Numbered from the stretch's first letter, positions 26,006-34,825 are shown. The stretch is 64,000 bases of DNA from Paenibacillus cymbidii (GCF_004764705.1 NZ_SHLX01000021.1:99853-163852); one strand, 5' to 3'. Notes: a model not told the origin generated them from the letters alone. Made by a program: numbers and translations.

Positions 26006-27526
26006 TTACTCGCCGGTGCCGCTGTCTTGCGGCAGCGCCAGCCGCCATGCCCGCCTCGCCGCAAACTCGGCCCCGCCGCCCACCGCAAACAGCCCCGCTT
26101 CGGTGGCGAGCTCCGAGTCCGCATACGCCGTGCCGGAGACGATCGTGCTGCGATTGACGCACACTTCGACGATCGGCCCGTCCAGGCGGACCTGCAGATG
26201 CCACCATCCATCCGGCGACCATGACGGCAAAGCCAGCCGTGAACGCGCCTTGCGTTTGCCCGGCCGGATCGAATCAAACCCGTTCGACAGCTCCTCGATG
26301 ACGATCGAGCGGGTTGCGGCATCGATGAATACGCCCGTGATTTCGCGCAAATCGTGCGTACAACGAATCGCGATGCCGGCCCGCGTCGCGCCGTTCAGCC
26401 GAATCGTCGCCTGAAGCTCCAACTGGTGGCTACTCCATTCTGCCGGGAACGACGCATACGCGTATTCGGCATCCTTCGCGACTGCGACGGCGAAGCCGCC
26501 GGTTGCCGCATCCGGCGCGCCGCCGCCACCGGCAAGCTCCGCCCCTTGCTGCCGCTTGCCCTCCGCATTCGTCCAGCGCCCGAGCACCGGGCGCAAAGCG
26601 ACGCCCAGTTCCTGCGCGCGAAGCCGGTCAAGCTCCGCCGGCCAAGACACGGCAAGCTCGCCGTTCGCATCGGCGGACAGAAGCCGCGGGAAGCTGAGAT
26701 TGCTGCTCCAGCTTTGCTCCACCGGCCGTTCGGCGTGGGCCCATCCCCACGGCTCGACCAGAAATCCCCACGCCAACCGGCGGCCGCTGCCGTCCTCCAG
26801 CGTTTTGACGGCATAACATTTGTCGTCGTCGAACAGCGGCCGCTCCGCCGGGCGATGAAACGGACCGCGCATGCTGTCGCCGTAGCGAACGAACGTATGG
26901 CCGCCGCTCATCAGCAGCACGTATTTTCCCGTATCGCCAAGCGGGAACACGTCGGGGCATTCGCATTGCACCATGCCGTCCGGCACATAGATCGGATCGC
27001 CGAGCGTCCAGTCGAACAGGTTCGGCGCATGCAAGTAAGCGACGCAGCCTTTGGCCGCATGCGGCCGGTCAGGCATGTCCGCGCTGAGAAGCATATGCCA
27101 CCGCCCCTCCTCGTGCCAGATGAACGGGTCTCGCCATGCCCCGGCTTCCGCGTAAGGAGCGGCGGCCCGGACAATCGGATTGCACGGGTTTTTGCGCCAG
27201 ACGATCAGATCGTCGCTTTCCGCGTGGCAGATGGTTTGCCGCCGGGTGCCTTTCTGCACGCCGGCGTAGAACAGATGAAATTTGCCTTCCGCGTACAGAC
27301 AGCAGCCGGTCCAGCAGCCGTCATCGTCCAGGCCTTCGACGTCCGGCGCAATCGCCACGGGAAGTGTCTCCCAATGCAACAGGTCGGTGCTGCGCGCATG
27401 TCCCCAATGTTTGGCCGGCATGCGATACTGATAGAACAGGTGGTACTCCCCGTTCCAATAAAACGGGATCGGATCGTTCATCCAATCGTCGCCGTGATAG
27501 TGCAGCCTGGGCAGGTTAACGGTCAC
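26006..27526 (-). CDS. Glycoside hydrolase family 32 protein (beta-fructosidase-like)
   Basis: A 506-residue protein without signal peptide. The start is GTG 27526 after AGAGAGGTGA. The family fingerprints are present in order: WMNDP at 15-19 with the nucleophile Asp18, YHLFYQY, the GxW stretch CWTGCC, WRDPF (RDP transition-state stabiliser) and CECPDVFP with the acid/base Glu. A five-bladed propeller is thus expected over about 330 residues, followed by a beta-sandwich (to 506). One change stands out: the usual NDPNG is NDPIP. GH32 enzymes release fructose from sucrose, inulin or levan; the altered loop and its neighbour, a sedoheptulokinase-like gene, raise the chance of a different ketosyl substrate. 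It is in locus 2 but bracketed by long inverted repeats, so its operon membership is uncertain. Confidence 0.85.
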   Translation of the reverse strand: MTVNLPRLHYHGDDWMNDPIPFYWNGEYHLFYQYRMPAKHWGHARSTDLLHWETLPVAIAPDVEGLDDDGCWTGCCLYAEGKFHLFYAGVQKGTRRQTICHAESDDLIVWRKNPCNPIVRAAAPYAEAGAWRDPFIWHEEGRWHMLLSADMPDRPHAAKGCVAYLHAPNLFDWTLGDPIYVPDGMVQCECPDVFPLGDTGKYVLLMSGGHTFVRYGDSMRGPFHRPAERPLFDDDKCYAVKTLEDGSGRRLAWGFLVEPWGWAHAERPVEQSWSSNLSFPRLLSADANGELAVSWPAELDRLRAQELGVALRPVLGRWTNAEGKRQQGAELAGGGGAPDAATGGFAVAVAKDAEYAYASFPAEWSSHQLELQATIRLNGATRAGIAIRCTHDLREITGVFIDAATRSIVIEELSNGFDSIRPGKRKARSRLALPSWSPDGWWHLQVRLDGPIVEVCVNRSTIVSGTAYADSELATEAGLFAVGGGAEFAARRAWRLALPQDSGTGE

Positions 27527-27837
27527 AGCGCTTCACCTCTCTTGCGATTTTGTTCTTTTGTTCTCCGCAATGTTCAATCCACCTTAACGGGACGGCCGCC
27601 TACTTCGCCGCTTCCGGACGCGCACGCCTGCTTTTCCTCAAACGCGCACTTCATCGTCCCACAACCTTCGGATCGCACAAAATAGGCCGCAAAGCAGCAT
27701 CAATGCTACACAAATGTTGACCAATCGGACTTACTGCAGCCCTGTGGCTGTTGCTCAGGCCAACCAGCTCGCCCGAAACGCGTCATCCCCCGAAAATAGC
27801 CAACAAAAAATGGCTTATTCGTGCCATTTCACCCGGT
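27527..27837. other. Intergenic stretch upstream of GH32
   Basis: About 310 bases with no gene seen. An AAAATAGCCA..TGGCTTATT palindrome lies at about 27793-27819, another member of the dispersed palindrome family. No convincing promoter for GH32 was found, so transcription may read through from the sialidase gene at 28299. Confidence 0.5.
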
Positions 27838-27988
27838 TCTGCAGAAATAGCCAGTGAAAGCACTGGTTATTCGCACGAAACGGCCGCCAGAGGAGCATTG
27901 CGGCACAAATAGCCAGTGAAAACATTGGCTATTTCGTCGTGACTGTTCATTTTGGGGGAAATAGGCCATAAAAAATGGCTTATTCCGC
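27838..27988 (-). repeat. Right copy of ~150-bp inverted repeat flanking GH32 gene
   Basis: Reverse-complement partner of 25765-25912. It contains GAAATAGCCAGTGAAAGCACTGG, CAAATAGCCAGTGAAAACATTGGC and AATAGGCCATAAAAAATGGC palindromes in mirrored order, with the unpalindromic word GACTGTTCATTTTGGGGG shared with the other side. The two copies enclose the GH32 gene and about 400 bases of flank. Confidence 0.8.
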
Positions 27989-28238
27989 TCACCGCACGCC
28001 GAAGCGACGCTGTAAGGCTGAAATCAGCCTTATTTCGCTCGCCACACGCCGAAACGCTGCTGTAAGGCTGAAATCAGCCTTATTTCGCTCGCTACACGCC
28101 GAAACGCCGCTGTAAGGCTGAAATCAGCCTTATTTCGCTCGCTACACGCCGAAACGCTGCTGTAAGGCTGAAATCAGCCTTATTTCGCTCGCTACACGCC
28201 GAAACGCCGCTGCAAGGCCGAAATCGGCCTTATTTCGC
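27989..28238. repeat. 50-bp palindromic repeats, array 2 (five copies)
   Basis: TGTAAGGCTG (last copy TGCAAGGCCG) begins at 28011, 28061, 28111, 28161 and 28211, an exact 50-bp period, plus a partial unit before the first. The unit is a TAAGGCTGAAATCAGCCTTA palindrome followed by TTTCGCTCGCTACACGCCGAAACGCCGC. Sequence between copies varies by only a few bases. It sits directly after the right inverted repeat. Confidence 0.88.
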
Positions 28239-28298
28239 CAGCCGCCTGACGCCTGCCGCCTCCCGCCAGCGACTCGCCGCTCCGCAGCGCCTCCCCCG

Positions 28299-29540
28299 TC
28301 AGCGGCGAATAGCAAACTTCACCGTACGCCCGTACGTGTAGCGCCCGCGCTTGTTCTCCCAATCGCCGAAGTCGTAGGCGACGAACAGTTCGTCTTCTGC
28401 GATTTCGGCGATCGCCATGTAATGCGTCGTCAGCACGCCCGACGTCAGCCGGTAAACGTGGCTCCACGTCTCCCCCTGGTCGAGGCTGACCGCCAAATAA
28501 TTGCCGTTCCACGGATGGTCCGGCTTCTGCCAACAGGCGCGCGCCGGAATGCGCACGCCGAAGGCGCAGACGAGCGCGCCGCTGCGCAGCTCCAGCAGCT
28601 CGGGATCGACGAAGGCGCCCGTCAGCTCGACGGGCCGGCCGTGCTTGTCGAGCATGCCGGCGAACATGTCGGCCCATTGTTCCTCGCGGTAAATGTCGAC
28701 GACGCCAAAATCGACCGGCCGCGCCGCGCTCCAGGTGGCGCCGTCGTCATCCGAATGCGCCTCGTACAATTCGCGTCCCGTGCGGATCATACACAGCAGC
28801 CGCCCCTCGCGACGGCCGCCGGACAGCCGGACGAGCGCCGGCTCGACCAACCCTTCCGTCCCCGGTTTTGGCGAAAGATCGATGGTCGAAACAAGCTCCC
28901 AATGTTTGCCCATATTGCGCGAGCGGAACATCATCGTCCGCGACTTCTTCATTGTCGTCATATAAGGAGCCGGCTCCGTGTCGCCCTGCAGCCAGCCGTA
29001 GCCGCATGCCAGCAAATCCCCGCCCGGCAGAGTCACAATGCTGCGGTGCAGGCGCTGCGCCTGATGCGCTTCGCCGCCGTCGTCGGTGCTGCCGGTGAAC
29101 ACGGCGCCGGGCATATGGAACGTGACCGGTACCGGCCCTTCCAGCGACCGCCAATCGTCAATCGACACGTACAACTGACCCGCTCCCGCATCCGGTTTGC
29201 CCGGCACGGGCGTAATATACGTGTCGAGCGCCAGTATCGAACCCGCCGCCAGTTGAATCGTGCCGCCTTCCATGTTGACGTCGTTTTCGCCCGGACGCTG
29301 CTCGAACCGCTCCCAGGTCATCCCCCCGTCACGGGAGACGACCGTAGCGATCTTGCTATGAAACACCATGCGTTCCGACGGGTACGGCTTCTCCGGCAGT
29401 TGCGCCTGCAGCACAAGCGCGCCGCTCGATGTGCGCATCATAAACGGCTGCAGCCCGCCTTCCAGCACGAGCCGCTCTTCGCCCGCCGACGCCGCAATCG
29501 CTCCATCCCCTTTCAACTCCACCCACTCATTGCGCACCAT
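28299..29540 (-). CDS. Sialidase-like (BNR/Asp-box) protein A
   Basis: A 413-residue protein if ATG 29540 is used; in-frame starts at 29579 (GTG) and 29615 (ATG) each have an equally strong AAGGAGG-like site, because the whole start region is present three times. No signal peptide. Asp boxes typical of sialidase propellers are seen: SRDGGMTWERF, SDDDGATWSAARPV and SLDQGETWSHVYR. The usual RIP motif of GH33 is not recognised. The protein is a paralogue of the one at 30854 (shared GGLQPF, HMPGA/LPGIDF, TGRELYEA). Such six-bladed proteins hydrolyse sialic acid-like or other acidic sugar linkages, or act on acetylated glycans; the activity here is unknown. It follows the SGNH hydrolase gene, overlapping it at the upstream start. 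Confidence 0.78.
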   Translation of the reverse strand: MVRNEWVELKGDGAIAASAGEERLVLEGGLQPFMMRTSSGALVLQAQLPEKPYPSERMVFHSKIATVVSRDGGMTWERFEQRPGENDVNMEGGTIQLAAGSILALDTYITPVPGKPDAGAGQLYVSIDDWRSLEGPVPVTFHMPGAVFTGSTDDGGEAHQAQRLHRSIVTLPGGDLLACGYGWLQGDTEPAPYMTTMKKSRTMMFRSRNMGKHWELVSTIDLSPKPGTEGLVEPALVRLSGGRREGRLLCMIRTGRELYEAHSDDDGATWSAARPVDFGVVDIYREEQWADMFAGMLDKHGRPVELTGAFVDPELLELRSGALVCAFGVRIPARACWQKPDHPWNGNYLAVSLDQGETWSHVYRLTSGVLTTHYMAIAEIAEDELFVAYDFGDWENKRGRYTYGRTVKFAIRR

Positions 29541-29633
29541 GCCGGGTTCCTCCTTCGCCATCTCTTTGCTGCGCACCACGCCGGTTTCCCCCTTCGCCAT
29601 CTCACTGCGCACCATGCCCGTTTCCTCCTTCAT
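29540..29633 (-). promoter_or_regulatory. Triplicated ribosome-binding site and start codon
   Basis: Three in-frame copies of a unit reading AAGGAGGAAAC..GGC-ATG-GTG-CGC occur before the sialidase A gene. Start codons are ATG 29615, GTG 29579 and ATG 29540, spaced 36 and 39 bases. Each has its own purine-rich site about seven bases upstream. The first lies inside the end of the SGNH gene (which ends at 29602). Confidence 0.75.
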
Positions 29634-30870
29634 CTGCCGCCGGCCGGATCAGCTTGCCGATCACGGCCAGCGCTTCCTTCGCGATGAGCGCGTTTCCGGG
29701 ACGGAGAATGTGAATGCCGTCCGGCGCGCTCCATACGGGAGCGATATGCCGCGGATCGCCGGGATCAACCACGACCCGGTGGCGGTCGACGACCGGCAGC
29801 CCGCTCGCGCGAATCAGCTCGTTAAGCAGCAGCAACTGCTCGTAGTGGCGCTCAGTCGGCAGCGTACGGGGCGGCACCGTCGACAGCACCGCCTGCCCGC
29901 CCCAATCGATCGCCGCCGCTTGCTCCGTCATGCGGGCGAAAATCGCCTCGGCGGAGACGCCCATGCCGATATCGTTCGTGCCGCCTTCGATCCAGACGAC
30001 CTCCGGCTCGAACGGAGCGATTTCGTACGCGAAGCGGGCGGCGTCCAGCGTCGTCGTCGAGCCGCCGCTGCCCGTGTTGAGCACATGCGTCTGCCCCAGC
30101 CCGCGCGTCACTTCATGCACGTAGCTTTCCTCCTCCGGCTCGCCGTCCGGCCCGGCCGTCAGCGAATCGCCGATGACGCCAAGCTTGCAACGATGCGGGC
30201 CGACCGGCGCCACGAACCAGTCCGACACGATCAAGGCGCCGCCCCCCGCCCGTTCGTTCGGGTGAATGCCGAAGCCGGGCAGGCCGGGGATGAACCGTTC
30301 CCGATCCGGAATCGTCAGATCGAGCCGTCCGCCGGGAACGCCGCCGCCGTCCATGCTCTCCAGCCGGGCGAACACCCCTTTGCGAAACAATAGCACGGAG
30401 AGCGTATACGTAACGCCAGCAACCATCTCGAACACGCGCTCGCTCCGACTGCCCGCGATCGTTTGCCCCGTGTTCAGGTCGAGCACGCAGAACGCGCCAT
30501 TGTCGACGAGGACGCGAGCCGGCACGTTCGCTTCCGTCGTGCCGCGCGACAGCCGCAGCTCGACCAACCCGTGCTCGCCGGGAGCGACGCCGGTCTGCGT
30601 GCTGCGAAACGACAGCCGCGCCAGCAGCGAACGGTTGCCGGGGACGACGGCGTCGTCCAGCACGGCAATCGTATGGCTGTCCGGCAAACCCGCGGCGACG
30701 AACCAGCCGTCGTCGCCGCGCCCGCAAGCGCCGGCATCGGCGGCCAGCGCCGTCGTCACGCGCAGCGATACCGGCCGCACCGCCCCCCTCGCGAGCGAAT
30801 CTTCCACATAAGGCGTCCCCAGCTCGGCCGACGTATGCAGCGCACTTAACAGTTCATCGAATATCGCCAT
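29602..30870 (-). CDS. SGNH/GDSL-family hydrolase (carbohydrate esterase-like)
   Basis: A 422-residue protein; ATG 30870 is chosen because GGGGAGG lies eight bases before it, and the frame's upstream part lies inside the neighbouring gene. Residues about 1-200 form a beta-rich N-terminal domain. The SGNH domain starts with the nucleophile block GVIGDSLTAG, continues with NTGSGGSTTT (Gly block), GGTNDIGMG (Asn block) and ends DGIHILRPGNALIA, whose Asp and His complete the catalytic triad. These hydrolases remove acyl groups from sugars. The gene is between two sialidase-like genes and overlaps both: 17 bases with 30854 and 14 bases with the first start of the next. Tight coupling suggests the three act on one acylated glycan. 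No signal peptide is visible. Confidence 0.85.
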   Translation of the reverse strand: MAIFDELLSALHTSAELGTPYVEDSLARGAVRPVSLRVTTALAADAGACGRGDDGWFVAAGLPDSHTIAVLDDAVVPGNRSLLARLSFRSTQTGVAPGEHGLVELRLSRGTTEANVPARVLVDNGAFCVLDLNTGQTIAGSRSERVFEMVAGVTYTLSVLLFRKGVFARLESMDGGGVPGGRLDLTIPDRERFIPGLPGFGIHPNERAGGGALIVSDWFVAPVGPHRCKLGVIGDSLTAGPDGEPEEESYVHEVTRGLGQTHVLNTGSGGSTTTLDAARFAYEIAPFEPEVVWIEGGTNDIGMGVSAEAIFARMTEQAAAIDWGGQAVLSTVPPRTLPTERHYEQLLLLNELIRASGLPVVDRHRVVVDPGDPRHIAPVWSAPDGIHILRPGNALIAKEALAVIGKLIRPAADEGGNGHGAQ

Positions 30871-32164
30871 CAGCGCTGCCTCCCCTGTCGGCAAACAGCG
30901 GTCCCGCATACTCGAGCCGCAGCTTGCGCCCGCAAATGCGCCGCCCTTGCACGCCGCTCCAATCGCCTCTGTCGTACAGCACAACCAATGTGTCCGGCTC
31001 TGTTTCGGCGACGGCAATGTAATGGGTCGTCAGTTCGCCAGACGTCATCTGCACGATGTGGCTCCAGTTCGCTCCCTGGTCGAAGCTGAACGCCAGAAAA
31101 CTGCCGTTCCACGGATGCTCCGGCTTCTCCCAGCAGCCCTTCTCCGGGATGCGCACGCCAATGGCGCTGACCAGCAACCCGCTGCGCAGCTCGAGCAAAT
31201 CCGGGTCAACGACCGCTCCTTCCAGCAGCAGCGGATATTCGTGGTCGATATGGCGGAAGCGGAACGTCGTCATTCCGGCGAACTGTCCGGCCCATAAGTC
31301 CGTGCGGCGAATGTCGATCACGCCGCCCCAATCGACGGGCACAGGCGCGCTCCACGTTTCGCCGTCATCGTCGGACACCGCCTCGTACAGCTCGCGCCCC
31401 GTGCGCATGTGACAGATGAGCCGCCCCCGCAGCGGTCCCTGCGACAACCGCGCAAGCACCGGCTCGTCGAAGCCTTCGGTGCCGACGGCGGGGTCGACGG
31501 CAATCGTCGACAGGTACGTCCAATGCCTGCCGCGATCCGTCGACCTTACGAGCATGCAGCGGGTTTTCTTCATCGAGGCGATGTACGCGCTCGGCGTATC
31601 GTCCCCTTGCATCCAGCCGTATAACGTCGCCAGCCAGTCGCCGTTCGGCAGCTCGACGATCGAACGATGCAGGCGGACCGCTTCGTGCGGCCGGCCGCCA
31701 TCGTCCTTGCTCGCATGGAAATCAATCCCCGGCAGCGCAAAATCGACGTCGTACGGCCCTTGCAATGTGCGCCAGTCGTCCCGCGTTTCCCACATCTGGC
31801 CAGCCCCGAAGCCGGCAGCGCCGCCTTGCGCCGGCGTCACATACGTATCCAGCACGATCGCCGTTCCGTCCTGCAGAAGCAGCGAGCCGCCTTCCATATG
31901 CGCTTCGTTTTCACCCGGCCGGTACAACTGCCGTTCCCAGCGCTCCCCGCCGTCGCGGGAAACGAACGTCCCGTGCAGATGGTGCGAAACCATCCGCTGC
32001 GACGGATACGACGGCGCCGGCAGTTGGCATTGCATAACCAGCGTCCCGGGCCCGCCTTTCGCCAGAAACGGCTGCAGCCCGCCTTCCGCTACGATCGTCT
32101 CTTCGCCGCTTGACACCACAAGCCGCGGATCGCGGCGCCATAGCGCCGGCATCGGTTCCTTCAT
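30854..32164 (-). CDS. Sialidase-like (BNR/Asp-box) protein B
   Basis: A 436-residue propeller-type protein with no signal peptide. ATG 32164 follows a purine-rich run. Asp boxes are SRDGGERWERQLY, STDRGRHWTYLST and SDDDGETWSAPVPVDW. It shares the order and wording of protein A (EGGLQPF, SQRMVSHH, ENEAHMEGG, TGRELYEAVSDDD), so the pair arose by duplication. The two flank the SGNH gene and are translationally coupled to it. The first of the three in the operon, it is preceded by an alpha/beta hydrolase gene. Substrate is unknown; sialidase-fold proteins also include ulosonic acid hydrolases and carbohydrate lyases. Confidence 0.78.
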   Translation of the reverse strand: MKEPMPALWRRDPRLVVSSGEETIVAEGGLQPFLAKGGPGTLVMQCQLPAPSYPSQRMVSHHLHGTFVSRDGGERWERQLYRPGENEAHMEGGSLLLQDGTAIVLDTYVTPAQGGAAGFGAGQMWETRDDWRTLQGPYDVDFALPGIDFHASKDDGGRPHEAVRLHRSIVELPNGDWLATLYGWMQGDDTPSAYIASMKKTRCMLVRSTDRGRHWTYLSTIAVDPAVGTEGFDEPVLARLSQGPLRGRLICHMRTGRELYEAVSDDDGETWSAPVPVDWGGVIDIRRTDLWAGQFAGMTTFRFRHIDHEYPLLLEGAVVDPDLLELRSGLLVSAIGVRIPEKGCWEKPEHPWNGSFLAFSFDQGANWSHIVQMTSGELTTHYIAVAETEPDTLVVLYDRGDWSGVQGRRICGRKLRLEYAGPLFADRGGSADGDIR

Positions 32165-32207
32165 CCCGCTTCCCCCTTTGAATCGCCCTCTCGCTTCTTG
32201 AAGCCGC

Positions 32208-33011
32208 TCATCCGCTCCGCCGCACCGGAAGCGCCCGCTTCAGCAGAAACTCGGCTGCCTTCGCATACCAGACGCCGCTGCAGTTATGAAACGCCTCGTC
32301 CGTCACAATCAGGTCGACAAGCTTCTCGCCGTACCCCGCCGCTTCGTTCGCCTGCTGCACATCCAAATAAAACTGCAGACAGCGCCTCGTGCTGACCGCC
32401 CAGTCGTGGTTCGGAATGACGATAAACATCGGCTTGCCGGCCAGCCTGTCGGCCAGCAGCGACAACCGCAGCGCGGCGACTTCCTCCCGCTCCCGCTCCT
32501 CCGTGAAGCCGATCGCCCGCCAGTCGGTGACCGGACAAAACGCCGCCAGCGCGGCGATGCGCGGCTCTTCGGCGTACAGCCGCAGCGACATGTAGCCGGA
32601 ACGCGACACGCCGCCGATAACGATTCGTCCCGCTTCCGCAATCCCCATCCCGATGCAGCGGTCGATGACCGCCCGTCCATCCCGCACGAAACGGGCGAAC
32701 GGGTCGTCGCCGGCGAGAAAGGCGGCGCGCAGCCCGGGAATATCCGAGCCGTACGGTTCGCCGGCTCGCGAGCCGTGGTGGGGCGGGTCGAAGCTGACGA
32801 CCCGGTGCCCCTGCTCGAGCATTTCGTCGACAGCGACAATATACGGGAAAGCGCCCAGACTCAGTTCAATCGTATTGGCGCAGGACAGATACAGCAGCGG
32901 CTGCGGCGCCAGCTTCTCCGCGGGAGGAGCATACAGCCGGCATGGCACCGTTTGGCCATCCGACACAACAACAAAATCGCTCGTTTCGAATTGACGATCG
33001 TAATAGCCCAC
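32208..33011 (-). CDS. Alpha/beta-hydrolase, acetyl-xylan-esterase-like
   Basis: A 267-residue enzyme of the alpha/beta-hydrolase fold. The start is GTG 33011, eight bases after the permease stop, with GGGTAGGAA upstream. The nucleophile elbow is GGVSRSGYM with its Ser, the acidic residue lies in PNHDWA and the His in TDEAFHNCSG. The oxyanion region HHGSRAG follows the usual position. No signal peptide is seen. In the neighbourhood of an SGNH hydrolase and two sialidase-like proteins it is a plausible deacylase of imported oligosaccharides. It immediately follows the two locus 2 permease genes. The family includes prolyl oligopeptidase-like esterases, so the substrate remains open. Confidence 0.82.
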   Translation of the reverse strand: MGYYDRQFETSDFVVVSDGQTVPCRLYAPPAEKLAPQPLLYLSCANTIELSLGAFPYIVAVDEMLEQGHRVVSFDPPHHGSRAGEPYGSDIPGLRAAFLAGDDPFARFVRDGRAVIDRCIGMGIAEAGRIVIGGVSRSGYMSLRLYAEEPRIAALAAFCPVTDWRAIGFTEEREREEVAALRLSLLADRLAGKPMFIVIPNHDWAVSTRRCLQFYLDVQQANEAAGYGEKLVDLIVTDEAFHNCSGVWYAKAAEFLLKRALPVRRSG

Positions 33012-33019
33012 GGCTTTTC

Positions 33020-33862
33020 CTACCCTTTCACCGCGCCTACCGACAGTCCTTCAATCATATGCCGCTGCCCCCAGGCGAGCACGATCAGCATCGGAATGAC
33101 CGAAATGACGGACGCGGCCATAATCGCGCTGTCGTTGTTCGCATACTCCGTTGAAAAAATTTTGATCGCAATCGATACGACATAATTGTCCTTCGAGCGC
33201 AGGAACAGCAGCGCCGACTCGTATTGGTTCCACGCGGCGACAAAATACAGGATAACGACGGTAAACAGCACCGGCCTGGCAATCGGCATGGCGATCGTCC
33301 AGAGCGTACGCATGTGGCCGGCCCCGTCGATTTTGGCGGAATCGATAATTTCGTCCTGCAGCGTCTTGAAATATTGCCGAAGCAGGAACACCGCCATCGT
33401 CGGCCCGAGGAAAGCGCCGAGCCATTGCGATGTCAGCGTGTCCAGCAGCCCGAGATTTTTATAAATGATAAAGTTCGGTATCATTACCACCTGGAACGGG
33501 ATCGCGACCGCCGCAAGCTTGAACATAAAGATAAAGTCGCGTCCGACAAAATTGATTTTGGCGTAAGCGTAAGCCGACATGCCGCCGACCACGATCGTGC
33601 CGACGACAGTCATAAAGGTGACGTACAGCGTGTTCGCGTAATAGCGGCTGAAATTGTAATTGCCCGTGAACAGCGTGCGGTAATTGTCCAGCGTCGGATG
33701 GCGCGGAATCCATTCAATGGGAAATTTGAACACTTCCATATTGTATTTGAACGACGCGGAGATCATCCAGATCAGCGGCAGCATCATCAGTACGGCCACG
33801 CTCCACAGCGCGATCCCGGTCGCTAGCTGGCCAACTGCGCGAGTCAGCTTGTATGACATCAT
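33020..33862 (-). CDS. Carbohydrate ABC importer permease, MalG/UgpE type (locus 2)
   Basis: A 280-residue protein with six predicted membrane helices. ATG 33862 follows GAGGGGGA. Family signatures are MISASFKYNMEVFKFPIEWIPRHPTLDNYRTLF near the N-terminus, with the EAA loop IDSAKIDGAGHMRTLWTIAMPIA and the C-terminal GQRHMIEGLSVGAVKG. It differs from the LplC type of loci 1 and 3, so locus 2 imports through another subclass (ABC-CUT1 MalFG-like). The partner is encoded just upstream. The ATPase is not in the window. Confidence 0.93.
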   Translation of the reverse strand: MMSYKLTRAVGQLATGIALWSVAVLMMLPLIWMISASFKYNMEVFKFPIEWIPRHPTLDNYRTLFTGNYNFSRYYANTLYVTFMTVVGTIVVGGMSAYAYAKINFVGRDFIFMFKLAAVAIPFQVVMIPNFIIYKNLGLLDTLTSQWLGAFLGPTMAVFLLRQYFKTLQDEIIDSAKIDGAGHMRTLWTIAMPIARPVLFTVVILYFVAAWNQYESALLFLRSKDNYVVSIAIKIFSTEYANNDSAIMAASVISVIPMLIVLAWGQRHMIEGLSVGAVKG

Positions 33863-33937
33863 TTTGCATCCCCCTCGTTCCCGTATTTCGCTTCTGCTCG
33901 CCGCCCGGCGGATGCCCTGTCGCCCGTTGCTGCCCGA

Positions 33938-34825
33938 TCAACCGTAATGCACCCACTTCTTCTGCAGCTTCCACTGCACGATCGTGAACCCGATAATGAT
34001 AATCGCCAGCAGCCATGCGGCCGCGGACGCATACCCCATGCGGAAATAGGAGAACCCGTACTTGTAGACAAAATAGCCGAGCACATAGGTGGAGGAACCC
34101 GGTCCCCCGTCGGTGAATACCTGGATCGACGACCATTGCTGGAACGAACCGATCGTCGACACCATTACGATGAACAATGTCGTCGGCGAAATCAGCGGGA
34201 ACGTAATGCGCCAAAACTTCTGCCTGGCGTTCGCTCCGTCAATCTCCGCCGCTTCGTACAAGTCTTTCGGGATGCCGGTAAGCGATGCCGCATAAATGAG
34301 CGCATAGTAGCCGAGCGCGCCCCAGACGCCGAACAGGGCAAGCGTCGGTTTGGCCCAGAACGTATCCAGATGCCACATGGGCGGATTGTCGATGCCGATC
34401 GCTTTCAGGATCGCGTTGACCGGCCCTTTGGACGGATTGAACAGCATGTTCCATACCATCAGCACGGCCACCATATTCGTAATGTGAGGCAGGAAGTAAA
34501 TGATCCGCAGCGTTTTGCCGGTGGCAAGCAAATGGTTGAGCAGCAGCGCCAGAATGAGCGCCAGAAACGTCTGCACCGGAATTTGCAGCAGAAACCACAG
34601 GTTGTTCCGCAATGACGTCCAGAAATAATCGTCGCGCAGCACGTTGGTGTAATTGTCGATGCCGACGAACGATGTCCCGCCGATCGAGCCGATCAACTGC
34701 CAGTCCGTCAAGCTTATATAAAACGAAAAGCCGAGCGAAAAAATCGTAAACACGCCGATCCCGATCAAATTGGGCAAAATAAACAAATAACCCGTTACCG
34801 TTTCCCGCAGCTTCAGCTTATTCAT
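33938..34825 (-). CDS. Carbohydrate ABC importer permease, MalF/UgpA type (locus 2)
   Basis: A 295-residue membrane protein; ATG 34825 follows AAAGGAGC. It opens RETVTGYLFILPNLIGIGVF, the usual first helix of MalF/UgpA permeases. The EAA loop is LYEAAEIDGANARQKFWRITFPLI and the end GFTIVQWKLQKKWVHYG. With the MalG-type protein it forms the membrane channel of the locus 2 sugar importer. It is one of three permease pairs in the window. The other two are LplB/LplC-type. Confidence 0.93.
   Translation of the reverse strand: MNKLKLRETVTGYLFILPNLIGIGVFTIFSLGFSFYISLTDWQLIGSIGGTSFVGIDNYTNVLRDDYFWTSLRNNLWFLLQIPVQTFLALILALLLNHLLATGKTLRIIYFLPHITNMVAVLMVWNMLFNPSKGPVNAILKAIGIDNPPMWHLDTFWAKPTLALFGVWGALGYYALIYAASLTGIPKDLYEAAEIDGANARQKFWRITFPLISPTTLFIVMVSTIGSFQQWSSIQVFTDGGPGSSTYVLGYFVYKYGFSYFRMGYASAAAWLLAIIIIGFTIVQWKLQKKWVHYG

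Noticed and set aside
21457..28238. CRISPR arrays
   Set aside because: The regular 50- and 52-bp periods look array-like, but there are no distinct spacers: full units are repeated. No cas gene is near.
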